This document shows positions 32,865 through 42,036 of a stretch of 50,546 nt of DNA, piece after piece. This DNA comes from Ruthenibacterium sp. (GTDB taxonomy: Bacteria > Bacillota > Clostridia > Oscillospirales > Ruminococcaceae): assembly GCA_020025235.1 (NCBI GenBank), contig JAHHSL010000008.1:1-50546 (forward strand), in the 5' to 3' direction. The position numbers were made by a program, and so were the translations under genes. Positions within the stretch are counted from its first letter, which is position 1; each line of letters opens with the position of its first letter. Under the pieces are notes generated by a model. The model was not told the DNA's origin, did not search any database, and saw only the letters and a list, made by a program, of their open reading frames with translations.

Positions 32865-33596
32865 CTATCGAATCACAAGCGGAACCGTTTCCCCGCACAG
32901 GCGCGCGGCAATCGCGCGCAGCGCCGCCTTGGATTTTCCCCGCGGCGAAAGCGGCTTTCCGGAACATCCCGCCTTGCGCATATCGCTGCTTTGCGGGATA
33001 ACGCCGATCAGCTGTGCACCGATCGTATCAATGCATTCATCCAGACTTTCCACACCGCAGTCGTCCAGCCGGCTGGGCGTTTTGTTCAAAATCAGCCGGA
33101 TATCGCTGCATCCCGCCTGTATCAGCGCATCGCAGACGATATGTCCGTCGCGCGATGCAATCGGGTCCGGCGTCAGCACCAGCAGCGCGCGGTTTGCAAC
33201 GCCCGCCGCCGCCTGAAACGCAGCCCCCATGCCGGCCGCTGTATCCAGTAGGATCGTATCAAACACAGGCCCGACAACTTTTATAAACATTTCAAGGGCA
33301 TCTGCACGGATCTGTCCGCCCGAATACGGCGCACTGATCACATACAGATCACGGTACAGCGGGCTTTCCACAAGAGCCTTGCCGGTTTCACACCGTCCGC
33401 TCAGCACATCTTCCACATCATAAACGGTTTTGCCGTACACCCCCGCAATATAATCCACACTGCGAAGGCCGGAATCCAACTCCACCAGCAGAACGCGCCT
33501 TCCGCGCGCCGCAAGCTCTGCACCCAGCAGAACCGAAACCGTGCTTTTTCCCGTGCCGCCTTTTCCGGAGGCAAGCATGATCACATCCGTGCCCAT
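32865..33596 (-). CDS. MinD/ParA-like P-loop ATPase lacking an obvious membrane-targeting helix
   Basis: 243 residues. The deviant Walker A motif is GKGGTGKST at 11-19, followed by LLVELDSGLRSVDYIAG (switch I) and TILLDTAAGMG (Walker B/switch II), then ALLVLTPDPIASRDGHIV, as in MinD. MinD normally ends with a short basic amphipathic helix for membrane binding; this protein ends ALRAIAARLCGETVPLVIR with no clear equivalent. No minC or minE is next to it. It may be a divergent MinD, or a related ParA ATPase with another job. Start ATG 33596 follows AGGAAAGGG. Confidence 0.85.
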   Translation of the reverse strand: MGTDVIMLASGKGGTGKSTVSVLLGAELAARGRRVLLVELDSGLRSVDYIAGVYGKTVYDVEDVLSGRCETGKALVESPLYRDLYVISAPYSGGQIRADALEMFIKVVGPVFDTILLDTAAGMGAAFQAAAGVANRALLVLTPDPIASRDGHIVCDALIQAGCSDIRLILNKTPSRLDDCGVESLDECIDTIGAQLIGVIPQSSDMRKAGCSGKPLSPRGKSKAALRAIAARLCGETVPLVIR

Positions 33597-33645
33597 TCGT
33601 ACCCTTTCCTGCGGGCATGTCTGAAAATCATTTTCCCGCTTTTTC

Positions 33646-33673
33646 AGTATATCACAAAATCACTCAAATTCAA
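33646..33673 (-). promoter_or_regulatory. Promoter of the MinD-like gene and mgsA
   Basis: On the minus strand TTGAAT (33673-33668), a 16-nt spacer, TATACT (33651-33646). Confidence 0.6.
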
Positions 33674-33736
33674 CCGTTTTTTTCATCAAGCAGACAAAAA
33701 GAATTTACTTTTTAAAATATTTTCCGTTCAATCCGC

Positions 33737-34297
33737 TTAAAGAATCCCCATTTCGCGCAATACTGCGTACACGCGCGAAACCGGAAAGCCCATCACGTTG
33801 AAGTAGCAGCCCTCGATGCCCGTGACAAAGCGCGCCGCGCCGCTTTGGATGCCGTATGCACCGGCTTTGTCGCGGGGATCGCCGCTTTTCACATACGCTT
33901 CGATCTCCTCATCGCCAAGCGGCGCAAAAACGACCTTGGTCGTTTCGGCAAAAGAACGGCACTCCTGTCCGCACATCACGCACACACCGGTGTGCACCCT
34001 GTGGCTGCGCCCGGAAAGCGTGCGCAGCATCCGTTTTGCGTCCTCGTCATCACGGGGCTTGCCGTACACTTCGCCGTCCACGTCCACCACCGTATCGCAG
34101 CCGATCACCGCCGCATCGGGGTATGCCGCGTGCACGGCGGCGCATTTTGCGCACGCCAGCTTTTCCGCCAAAAGCGCGGGCGTATCCGCGGTGATTCCGC
34201 GTTCCTCCACATCACTTGTGCAGACGGTGTAATCACCCGTGATCAGCGCCATAAGCTCTTTGCGGCGCGGGGATGCCGACGCCAGAATGATCTCCAT
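33737..34297 (-). CDS. maf: Maf family nucleotide pyrophosphatase
   Basis: 186 residues. The N-terminal phosphate-binding string IILASASPRRKELM and the catalytic-acid region AVIGCDTVVDVDGEVYGKP are diagnostic; RSHRVHTGV and DKAGAYGIQ complete the family pattern. Maf proteins hydrolyse non-canonical or pyrimidine nucleoside triphosphates and influence septation. ATG 34297 follows GAGGGACGG. It is the last gene of the zapA-U32-dut-DUF4321-maf leftward unit, 29 nt after DUF4321. Confidence 0.94.
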   Translation of the reverse strand: MEIILASASPRRKELMALITGDYTVCTSDVEERGITADTPALLAEKLACAKCAAVHAAYPDAAVIGCDTVVDVDGEVYGKPRDDEDAKRMLRTLSGRSHRVHTGVCVMCGQECRSFAETTKVVFAPLGDEEIEAYVKSGDPRDKAGAYGIQSGAARFVTGIEGCYFNVMGFPVSRVYAVLREMGIL

Positions 34298-34326
34298 GTT
34301 CCGTCCCTCTTTTCCGCTGTGCATCA

Positions 34327-34587
34327 TCAGCGCAGCTTTGTTTTGTTATACAGGAAAATCGCCAGAGAAATGGTGATGATCTGCGCCACGCTGATGCTCA
34401 TGGAAAAACCGAACGTCAGCTTGAGCACCGAAAGATCCAGAATGAACGGATGCTCCGGGCTGAAGCCGATCGTGCCGACATAGGCAAGCCAGCTCAAAAA
34501 CGGGATATGTGCGCAGAGATTTGCCAAAAGCGCCCCGACAACGATCCCCGCAAGGACGAAGAAAATAAGCAGAATATTGCGTTTCAA
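34327..34587 (-). CDS. DUF4321 small membrane protein, TTG start
   Basis: 86 residues with two membrane segments (residues 4-22 and 60-80) and an intervening GFSPEHPFILDLSVLKLTFGF that marks DUF4321. The start is TTG (34587), with AGGGGGA upstream. Genes of this family sit beside maf in many Clostridia, which supports the call. Function unknown. Confidence 0.85.
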   Translation of the reverse strand: MKRNILLIFFVLAGIVVGALLANLCAHIPFLSWLAYVGTIGFSPEHPFILDLSVLKLTFGFSMSISVAQIITISLAIFLYNKTKLR

Positions 34588-34610
34588 ATCAGAATCCCCC
34601 TGTTATGCTT

Positions 34611-35054
34611 TCACTGTTTTCCCGTAGAACCGAAGCCGCCTTCGCCGCGATCTGTTTCCGAAAGCATTTCGACGCACAGCATTTCCGGCACAGCCACCGG
34701 CATAACGGCAAGCTGCGCAATGCGCTCGCCGTTATATACGGTATACGGCGTATCGGAAAGGTTGACAAGCCCCACCGAGATTTCGCCCCGGTAATCGGAA
34801 TCAATGACGCCGACGCCGTTGGAAAGCGCCAGCCCGTTCTTCACGGCAAGACCGCTGCGCGCGAACAAAAGCGCAACGTATTCCGGCCCGGGCAGCTCCA
34901 CGGCGATCCCCGTCGGGATCACGGCGCGCTTCCACGGTTCGATCGTCACGCCTTCCTCGCCGCACACCGCGCGCAGATCCGCTGCGGCGCTGCCCTCTGT
35001 GGCGCGTCCGGGCATCACGGCGCCGGGACGGACTATCTTATATTTCAAAACCAT
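34611..35054 (-). CDS. dut: dUTP diphosphatase
   Basis: 147 residues. The five trimeric dUTPase motifs can be seen: SAAADLRA, FARSGLAVKNG, GVIDSDYRGEI, NGERIAQLAVMP, and the C-terminal RGEGGFGSTG. It hydrolyses dUTP to dUMP and pyrophosphate, keeping uracil out of DNA. Start ATG 35054 follows GGAAGGAAAA. It lies between the U32 and DUF4321 genes on the same strand. Confidence 0.96.
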   Translation of the reverse strand: MVLKYKIVRPGAVMPGRATEGSAAADLRAVCGEEGVTIEPWKRAVIPTGIAVELPGPEYVALLFARSGLAVKNGLALSNGVGVIDSDYRGEISVGLVNLSDTPYTVYNGERIAQLAVMPVAVPEMLCVEMLSETDRGEGGFGSTGKQ

Positions 35055-35074
35055 AGCGTTTTCCTTCCATGCCG

Positions 35075-37153
35075 TTAATTGGTCCCCTTGTAATACAGCC
35101 CGCGTGTGAACGCGCCGTCAAACGGCTTTTCAGCGCAGAACAGTTCCAGCACCTGCTGCACGCGTGCCTGTGTTTCGATCGTAAAATAAAGCACCGGCAG
35201 ATCGACCGGCATTTCCGCAATGCGGTCCCCCATATAAACCGGAATGGGGTTATAGACCGTGCGTGCGCCCGCCGGCCCCGAACAACGCACGGGGAACTTC
35301 ATCCCCTTGCGGTCCAGCAGCTCGCCCTTGCGGTCGCAGCCCTTGCAGGTGCGCACGTTCTGCAGCGGGCACGCCCGCGTCAGCATCAGCGGCATATGCC
35401 CGTAGGCGATCGCCATGACAGGCACCGTTGTATTGATCTTCGCCATATCGGTAAGCGTCAGTTCCGGGGCAAGCATCAGCATAGAAGCCCCGAGCGATGC
35501 ATATTCCTGTGCTGAAAGCGGATTTGTCACATTCAGCCCAAAGCCGCCCGCCAGCTTTTTGCCCCGGAAGGTTCTGAACTGCGCGATATTTTCCGCCGCA
35601 AAGCCCGCAAAACCTGCATCGGCACATTCCTGCGCCTGTTTTTTTGCGGCGTCCTCTGCCCCGCCGAACAGCGCGCGCGGCCCTTCCAGCCACGTTTTCG
35701 CGCGCAGCTGCTGCGGCACGCCCTGCCATTCGGCAAGCGGTACGATCAGCATTGCGGCGTCTGCCAGTGCATCGGCCGGCGGCATCTGCGCCGCATGGGC
35801 AAACCGCACGGCAAAGCCCTGTGCCTTTCGCTGCGAAGGCGTCAGATCCGGCAGCTGCGGCGCACCGAAGCTTTCGATCGGATGCAGTGCGCTGCGCTTT
35901 TCCAAAAGCGCTTCCAGTGCGCGGCGGCGCAGCTCGTTGATCTCACTTCCCGGCAGAAACCACTGTGCACCGTGCACCGTTACGGTTTCGGCAAAAAACG
36001 GCGTGCCGCCCGTTTTGGAAAGCGAGCGCTCATACGCCTGCGCGGCTTCCTGTTCGCTTTTGCGTCCGGGTGCGGGGATCTCTTCGCTGTACACGACGGC
36101 ACGGCTGCCGTCGGCATCCTGAACGGAAAGCTTTGCGCCCTCCTCTTCCAGCGTCAGCTCAAACGAAACGCCCACATTCGCGCGTTCGCGCCGGTACAGT
36201 TCCCGCAGCCGCGGGGCAGCCGCCTTTGCCGCGGCGGTGTCCTCCCCCGTGCGCGTGCCGAACATGGCGCCGCTGCGATTGCCTGTCAGATAAGCATCCG
36301 TAAAGCCCGAGCGGGAAAAAACGTCCTGCAGCAGCTGTTCATCGTAGGCTTCGCCCGCCCGCGCATGCACGCAGGCATTGACGGCCGCCGCAACATATTC
36401 GGGCGGACGCAGGCGTCCTTCGATTTTGACGCTTGCCACGCCCGCCTGTGCCAGCTCCGGCAGATAGCCGATCACCGACATATCCTTCAGGCTGAGATGA
36501 TGCCCCACTGCGGCAGGAGCGTTTGCATCGGCGTCGAACGGCAGACGGCACGGGCCGGCACAGGCGCCGCGGTTGCCGCTGCGCCCGCCCAGGAACGCGC
36601 TCATATAGCACTGGCCCGAAACGCTCATGCACAGCGCACCGTGCACGAACACCTCGGTTTCGATGCCGCAGTTCGCCGTGATGTGGCGGATCTCCGCCAG
36701 CGTCAGCTCGCGTGCAAGGATCACGCGGGAATAGCCCATTTCAGCAAGGCGCAGCGCGCCGTCCAGGCTCTGTACGCTCATCTGCGTGGAGCCGTGCATC
36801 GCAAGCCCCGGCGCGATTTGGCGCACCAGCGCCGCAACGGCAAGATCCTGCGTGATGACGGCGTCCGCACCGGCTGCCGCCACTTCGGAAACCGCCACCG
36901 CAAGGCGCGAAAGCTCGCCCGGATACAGCGTGGTGTTCAGCGTGACATAAACATGCACGCCGCGTGCGTGGCAAAAGGACACCGCCTGTCTCAAGCCTTC
37001 GGCGGAAAAATTGCCCGCAGTGCGGCGCGCATTAAAATGCTCAAGCCCGAGGTACACGGCATCCGCTCCGGCAAAAACCGCAGCGCTGAGCATATCGGCA
37101 TTGCCGACAGGCGCCAGTATCTCGGGCTTTTTTGTTCTTTCTGTGACCGGCAT
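35075..37153 (-). CDS. Peptidase U32 family protein (probable RNA hydroxylation enzyme)
   Basis: 692 residues. Starts PEILAPVGNADMLSAAVFAGADAVYLGLEHFNARR, the U32 opening, and has GALCMSVSGQCYMSAFLGGRSGNRGACAGPCRLPF, the Cys-rich signature. After a central DUF3656-like part comes a second Cys cluster (TRACPLQNVRTCKGCDRKGELLDRKG) near the C-terminus. U32 proteins of this type are linked to 23S rRNA or tRNA hydroxylation (RlhA, TrhP) and use prephenate-derived chemistry; peptidase activity is doubtful. The ATG 37153 shares its A with the zapA TGA (sequence TGATG), so the two are coupled; GTG 37156 is an alternative start. Confidence 0.9.
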   Translation of the reverse strand: MPVTERTKKPEILAPVGNADMLSAAVFAGADAVYLGLEHFNARRTAGNFSAEGLRQAVSFCHARGVHVYVTLNTTLYPGELSRLAVAVSEVAAAGADAVITQDLAVAALVRQIAPGLAMHGSTQMSVQSLDGALRLAEMGYSRVILARELTLAEIRHITANCGIETEVFVHGALCMSVSGQCYMSAFLGGRSGNRGACAGPCRLPFDADANAPAAVGHHLSLKDMSVIGYLPELAQAGVASVKIEGRLRPPEYVAAAVNACVHARAGEAYDEQLLQDVFSRSGFTDAYLTGNRSGAMFGTRTGEDTAAAKAAAPRLRELYRRERANVGVSFELTLEEEGAKLSVQDADGSRAVVYSEEIPAPGRKSEQEAAQAYERSLSKTGGTPFFAETVTVHGAQWFLPGSEINELRRRALEALLEKRSALHPIESFGAPQLPDLTPSQRKAQGFAVRFAHAAQMPPADALADAAMLIVPLAEWQGVPQQLRAKTWLEGPRALFGGAEDAAKKQAQECADAGFAGFAAENIAQFRTFRGKKLAGGFGLNVTNPLSAQEYASLGASMLMLAPELTLTDMAKINTTVPVMAIAYGHMPLMLTRACPLQNVRTCKGCDRKGELLDRKGMKFPVRCSGPAGARTVYNPIPVYMGDRIAEMPVDLPVLYFTIETQARVQQVLELFCAEKPFDGAFTRGLYYKGTN

Positions 37154-37497
37154 CACTGCTTATTCTCTTTCAGATAGCCGATCTCGCGGCGCAGGCGTTC
37201 CACTTCGCGGCGTGCTTCTTCGGCGGCAAGCTTTGCTTTTGCGGCATCTTCCAGATAATCCTTGATCTGGGCGCGCATGTTGTCCGCACCGCTGGTGCTC
37301 TTTTTCAGTTCATCCAGATAGCCCAGGGCCGTGATGATCGCGGCGGTTGCAACGGATGCGGACGGCGTGTTGGCCATCATCTGCGTCATGTCGGCGTCCA
37401 GTTTTTCCGCCAGCGACTCTACATATTCTTCGGTATCCGTGGTTGCAATCACATAACTTGAACCGCAGATTTCCAGTTTGATTTTATTAGCAGGCAT
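37153..37497 (-). CDS. zapA: Cell division protein ZapA
   Basis: 114 residues. The N-terminal globular part reads KIKLEICGSSYVIATTDTEEYVESLAEKLDADM, as in ZapA, followed by a long C-terminal coiled coil (residues ~70-112, rich in Ala, Glu and Arg). ZapA bundles FtsZ filaments at the division ring. ATG 37497 follows AAAGGGGAT with 9 nt spacing; the frame extension to 37575 crosses the promoter. It is the first gene of the leftward operon. Confidence 0.9.
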   Translation of the reverse strand: MPANKIKLEICGSSYVIATTDTEEYVESLAEKLDADMTQMMANTPSASVATAAIITALGYLDELKKSTSGADNMRAQIKDYLEDAAKAKLAAEEARREVERLRREIGYLKENKQ

Positions 37498-37540
37498 TTG
37501 TGTAAATCCCCTTTCATGATAAACGCTCTGTTTTATTCCC

Positions 37541-37546
37541 ATTATA
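37541..37546 (-). promoter_or_regulatory. -10 box of the zapA operon promoter
   Basis: TATAAT on the minus strand (37546-37541), with a weak -35 TTTCTA at 17 nt. The ribosome site is about 30 nt downstream. Confidence 0.5.
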
Positions 37547-37607
37547 AACGAATTGTCCAAAGATAGAAAGTGCATTTTTGAAACTTTTTATAAAATAACG
37601 TATTTTG

Positions 37608-37636
37608 TTGAAGTGCCTGTAAAAAAATACTATAAT
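37608..37636 (+). promoter_or_regulatory. Promoter of glgP
   Basis: TTGAAG at 37608-37613, a 17-nt spacer, TATAAT at 37631-37636. It leaves an 80-nt leader ending in AGGAAGAGGAG. Confidence 0.75.
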
Positions 37637-37716
37637 ATTCAGTGTATCGGATGCATCAAAACGGCTGTACGGACAGGGGCGGCGGGGCGGCATCCGGCGA
37701 AAAGGAAGAGGAGTAG

Positions 37717-40131
37717 ATGAGTTTGAACACAAAGTATTCTAAAAAAGAATTTGAAAAGCTTCTGACCGAAAAGCTTTCCAGTGAATTCTCGATCGACATC
37801 GCTTCGGCAACCGACGAACAGATCTACCGCGCACTTGCACTGATCGTGCGGGGCAAGCTGAGCGAAAAGCGCAAGCGCTTTATGTCGCGCACCTATGGTG
37901 CCAACGGCAAGCAGGTCTATTATCTCTGCATGGAATTTCTTATGGGACGCAGCCTGAAAACAGGTCTGATGAACCTTGGGCTTTCCGATGTGGCTGACGA
38001 AGTGCTGCAGGATTACAGCATCAAGCTCGACAATATCTTTGAACAGGAACCGGACGCAGGCCTTGGCAACGGCGGTTTGGGCCGCCTTGCCGCGTGCTAC
38101 CTGGACGGCCTTGCAACCGACGATATCCCCGGCACCGGCTATTCCATTTTGTATGAATACGGCATCTTCAAGCAGAAGATCATCGACGGCTGGCAGCAGG
38201 AACGCGCCGACAACTGGCTGCCCGGCGGCGGCGTATGGCTGAAAAGCCACCCCGATCAGGCGGTGGAAGTCCGCTTTGACGGCGAGATCGAAGAATCCTG
38301 GGACGGCGTGTATCACCATGTCGAACACAAAAACTATTCCAGCGTCATCGCCGTGCCCAGCGACATGTACGTCGGCGGCTATGATTCCGACGGCGTTTCC
38401 AAGCTGCGCCTTTGGCAGGCGAAAGCGCCCGGATTCGATATGGCAAGCTTCAACGCCGGCGAATACGGTTCGGCGATCAACAAAAGCGCCAACGCCGAAC
38501 TCATCAGCAAGGTGCTGTACCCGAACGACAACCACATCGAAGGCAAGATCCTGCGCCTGCGCCAGCAGTATTTCCTTTCGGCCGCTTCGATCGGTGATAT
38601 CGTCAAGAATCACCTCTCCCAGTACGGCACACTGGAAAACCTGCCCGACAAGGTTGCGATCCACATCAATGATACACACCCCACCCTTGCCATTCCGGAG
38701 CTGATCCGCATCCTTCTGGACGACTGCGGCTATTCCTGGGATAAGGCAATGGATATCACGCGCCGCACGTTCGCCTACACCAACCACACCGTTATGAGCG
38801 AGGCACTGGAAAAGTGGAACGAGGATATCTTCCGCAAGACCCTGCCGCGCATCTATCAGATCTGTGTCGAACTGAACCACCACTGCCGCAGCGAGCTGGA
38901 AAAGGTGTTCCCCGGCGATGAAGGCAAGATCAACTATATGGCGATCCTGGGCGACGGACAGGTGCGCATGGCGAACATCTGCTGCTATGTCTGCCATTCG
39001 ATCAACGGCGTTTCCAAGCTGCACAGCGAAATCATCAAGCAGAGCGTGTTCCACGATTATTTCCTGTTCACGCCGGAAAAATTCACGAACGTGACAAACG
39101 GCATCGCATACCGCCGCTGGCTGCTTTCCGCAAACCCCGGCCTGACGAACCTTTTGGAAAGCACGATCGGCCCCGATTTCAAATACGACGCTTCCAAGCT
39201 GAAAAAGCTGGAAAAATTCAGCAATGACAAGCAGGTGCTGCACGCACTGGAGGAAGTGAAGGACGCCAACAAGGTACTGTTTGCCCAGCACCTGAAAAAG
39301 ATCACCGGTCAGGTCATCGACCCGCACACGATGTTTGACGTTCAGGTCAAGCGCATGCACGAATACAAGCGCCAGCATCTCAACGCGCTGAATATCGCCG
39401 CACAGTATCTGTATATCAAGAACAATCCTAACGCGGACGTCGTGCCCAAGACGTATATCTTCGGCGCAAAGGCCGCACCGGGCTATTATATGGCAAAGCA
39501 GATGATCCGCCTGATCTGCAAGCTGGGTCAGCTGATCGATTCCGACCCTGTCGTGCGCGAAAAGCTGCGCATCGTTTATCTGGAGGATTACAACGTCACC
39601 ACCAGCGAACGCCTGATGCCCGCCAGCGAAGTGAGCGAGCAGATCAGCCTTGCCGGCACGGAGGCTTCCGGCACCGGCAACATGAAGTTCATGCTCAACG
39701 GCGCTGTCACACTGGGCACACTGGACGGCGCAAATGTGGAAATCGCCGAGGCCGCCGGAAAGGAAAACGAGATCATCTTCGGCATGCTTACGCCGGAGGT
39801 CAACCAGCTCAAGCAGTTCGGCTATCATCCGTCCGGATTCATCAGCAGCTGCCCGGAGGCGGCAGAGGTCCTTTCCTTCCTCGATCACGGCTGGAACGGC
39901 GATTCCTTCTCGGAGATCGTCAGCAACCTGCGTTCGAGCGATCCGTATATGGTCATGGCCGATTACGCCGATTACCGCCGCGCGCAGGCCGAACTGAGCC
40001 GCATCTATCTGGAACGCGACAAATGGAACCGCATGAGCCTGATGAACATTGCCAATGCCGGCATTTTCTCTGCCGACCGTGCAGTGCGCGAATATGCGGA
40101 CAACATCTGGCACGCAAAGCCCATTAAATAA
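37717..40131 (+). CDS. glgP: Glycogen/maltodextrin phosphorylase
   Basis: 804 residues, the usual length. Near the N-terminus are YYLCMEFLMGRSLKTGLMNLGL and LGNGGLGRLAACYLDG; the PLP-binding lysine is Lys657 in EASGTGNMKFMLNGAVTLGTLDGANVEI. It releases glucose-1-phosphate from alpha-1,4-glucan ends with inorganic phosphate. The GH13 gene follows after 20 nt, so the two act together on glycogen or maltodextrin. The ribosome site is AGGAAGAGGAG. Confidence 0.96.
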   Translation: MSLNTKYSKKEFEKLLTEKLSSEFSIDIASATDEQIYRALALIVRGKLSEKRKRFMSRTYGANGKQVYYLCMEFLMGRSLKTGLMNLGLSDVADEVLQDYSIKLDNIFEQEPDAGLGNGGLGRLAACYLDGLATDDIPGTGYSILYEYGIFKQKIIDGWQQERADNWLPGGGVWLKSHPDQAVEVRFDGEIEESWDGVYHHVEHKNYSSVIAVPSDMYVGGYDSDGVSKLRLWQAKAPGFDMASFNAGEYGSAINKSANAELISKVLYPNDNHIEGKILRLRQQYFLSAASIGDIVKNHLSQYGTLENLPDKVAIHINDTHPTLAIPELIRILLDDCGYSWDKAMDITRRTFAYTNHTVMSEALEKWNEDIFRKTLPRIYQICVELNHHCRSELEKVFPGDEGKINYMAILGDGQVRMANICCYVCHSINGVSKLHSEIIKQSVFHDYFLFTPEKFTNVTNGIAYRRWLLSANPGLTNLLESTIGPDFKYDASKLKKLEKFSNDKQVLHALEEVKDANKVLFAQHLKKITGQVIDPHTMFDVQVKRMHEYKRQHLNALNIAAQYLYIKNNPNADVVPKTYIFGAKAAPGYYMAKQMIRLICKLGQLIDSDPVVREKLRIVYLEDYNVTTSERLMPASEVSEQISLAGTEASGTGNMKFMLNGAVTLGTLDGANVEIAEAAGKENEIIFGMLTPEVNQLKQFGYHPSGFISSCPEAAEVLSFLDHGWNGDSFSEIVSNLRSSDPYMVMADYADYRRAQAELSRIYLERDKWNRMSLMNIANAGIFSADRAVREYADNIWHAKPIK

Positions 40132-40151
40132 ACGAACTGGAGCAATCCCAA

Positions 40152-41969
40152 ATGGCCTCAACCATTTTCAACAGCCAGAATTCCTTTTACAAGACGCCGT
40201 TCGGCGCGGTCCGCGCCGGACAGTCCGTCACCTTTACGCTGACCGTCCCTGTGGAATTCGGCTGCACGACCCCCTATCTGTTTTTCAACCGGGACGGCGA
40301 ACAGCCGTCCATGCTGCTGCTTGAAAAGCAATATTACCGCAACGGCACGGATGTATTTACCATAACCCTGCGCCCCGAGGAGCCGGGCCTGTATTTCTAT
40401 TACTTCGATCTTTACACCGGCTACCGCAAGCTTTATGCAGGCGATCTGGGCGAAGCATACGTCACGACCGGAAGCGGGGATGCATGGCAGCTGACTGTAT
40501 ATGACAAGGACTTTGAAACGCCGCAGCATCTGCGCGGCGGCGTGATCTATCAGATCTTTCCCGACCGCTTTTACGAAAGCCGCCCGCACGAGGATATGCC
40601 CTATGCCGACCGCATCTATCGCCGCGAAAAAGACGGCGAGCCGTATTTCTGGCCCAACGAACAGCACGAGGGCTATCTGAACATGGACTATTACGGCGGC
40701 GATCTTGCGGGCATCCGGAAAAAGCTGACCTATCTTGCAAGTCTCGGCGTCACCTGCATCTACCTGAACCCGATTTTTGAAGCACACTCCAACCACCGGT
40801 ACAACACAGCCGATTACCGCCATGTAGACCCGGTTCTTGGCACGAACGAGGATTTTGCCGAACTGTGCCGCGCCGCCCGCGCCCGCGGGATCGACATTAT
40901 CCTGGACGGCGTATTCAGCCACACCGGCTCCGATTCGATCTATTTCAACCGGGAGGGCCGGTACCCCGACTGCGGCGCATGGCAGGGCGAAGCCAGCCCC
41001 TACCGCAGCTGGTATGATTTTTCGCCCGATTACCCCAGCGGCTACCGCTGCTGGTGGGGCTTTGAAACGCTGCCGGAAGTCAACGAAAACGATCCGTCCT
41101 ACCGCGAATTTATCTGCGGCAAGGGCGGCGTGATCGATTTTTGGATGGAGCTTGGCGCATCCGGCTTCCGTCTGGACGTTGCCGACGAGCTGCCCGATGA
41201 TTTTATCGAGGACATCCGCCGCGCCGTCAAGCGCCACGGGCGTGAAAAGTATCTGCTGGGCGAAGTGTGGGAGGACGCCACCAATAAATGGAGCTACGGG
41301 CGCCGCCGCACTTACCTGCTGGGCAAAGGGCTGGATTCCGTTATGAACTATCCGTTCAAGGAGGCCGTGCTCGGCTTTGTGCGCGGGCGCAGCGCGCACG
41401 ATACCGCAAACGATATCATGCGCATCTGCGAGCATTACCCCGCCCCCGCGCTTCACGTTATGATGAACTTTATGTCCACGCACGACACCGTGCGCGCCAT
41501 TACCGCCATTGCGGGCGAAAGCTGCGAAGGGCGCGACCGCTACTGGCAGAGCGAGCGCCGCCTTACCGCCGCCCAGTACGAAGCCGGCCGCAGGCTGCTG
41601 ATCCTTGCCTATGCAATGATCTTTACGCTGCCCGGCATCCCCAGCATTTATTACGGCGATGAGATCGGCATGCAGGGCTACAAAGACCCGTTCAACCGCG
41701 CCTATTTCGATTGGAACAGCGCCGAAACGCGCATCCGTCCCGTTCTGCAGGATCTTGCCGCACTGCGCAAAAGCTGTCCGGCATTTGCGGACGGCGAGCT
41801 TGTCATCACGCATGCGGACGAAGGCGTCCTGTGCTATGAACGCCGCGCACGCACGGCAACGGCCGCCGTGTGCATCAACCGCACCGAGCATTACCTCACC
41901 GTAAAGCTGCTGGACTGTGAAGTGGAAGTGCCCCCGTGCCGCTTTGCGGTCATCACCGACCCGGAATGA
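40152..41969 (+). CDS. GH13 alpha-glucan hydrolase (neopullulanase / maltogenic amylase-like)
   Basis: 605 residues. The first ~120 residues look like an N-terminal beta domain (CBM34-like). The barrel starts with GGVIYQIFPDRF; catalytic residues are Asp342 (GFRLDVADE), Glu371 (LLGEVWED) and Asp445 (FMSTHDTVRA). The calcium-type signature LGVTCIYLNPIFEAHSNHRYNTADY is also present. No signal peptide is seen, so it works in the cytosol, cutting alpha-1,4 or 1,6 linkages of maltodextrins to feed GlgP. The neopullulanase/cyclomaltodextrinase subtype is likely, not certain. It is followed by a perfect terminator. Confidence 0.93.
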   Translation: MASTIFNSQNSFYKTPFGAVRAGQSVTFTLTVPVEFGCTTPYLFFNRDGEQPSMLLLEKQYYRNGTDVFTITLRPEEPGLYFYYFDLYTGYRKLYAGDLGEAYVTTGSGDAWQLTVYDKDFETPQHLRGGVIYQIFPDRFYESRPHEDMPYADRIYRREKDGEPYFWPNEQHEGYLNMDYYGGDLAGIRKKLTYLASLGVTCIYLNPIFEAHSNHRYNTADYRHVDPVLGTNEDFAELCRAARARGIDIILDGVFSHTGSDSIYFNREGRYPDCGAWQGEASPYRSWYDFSPDYPSGYRCWWGFETLPEVNENDPSYREFICGKGGVIDFWMELGASGFRLDVADELPDDFIEDIRRAVKRHGREKYLLGEVWEDATNKWSYGRRRTYLLGKGLDSVMNYPFKEAVLGFVRGRSAHDTANDIMRICEHYPAPALHVMMNFMSTHDTVRAITAIAGESCEGRDRYWQSERRLTAAQYEAGRRLLILAYAMIFTLPGIPSIYYGDEIGMQGYKDPFNRAYFDWNSAETRIRPVLQDLAALRKSCPAFADGELVITHADEGVLCYERRARTATAAVCINRTEHYLTVKLLDCEVEVPPCRFAVITDPE

Positions 41970-42000
41970 TCCGTGCGCACGGCACTTTTCCCTTACATGC

Positions 42001-42036
42001 AAAAGACCCGAACCAACTGCGGTTCGGGTCTTTTTT
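42001..42036. terminator. Terminator shared by the GH13 gene and the converging gene
   Basis: AAAAGACCCGAACC (42001-42014), loop AACTGC, GGTTCGGGTCTTTT (42021-42034), then TT. Its T-run contains the stop codon of the minus-strand gene at 42035. Confidence 0.95.

Noticed and set aside
37639..40161. Minus-strand frame of about 840 codons opposite glgP
   Set aside because: Antisense shadow of the phosphorylase; no recognisable domain, no ribosome site, and it runs through the glgP promoter.
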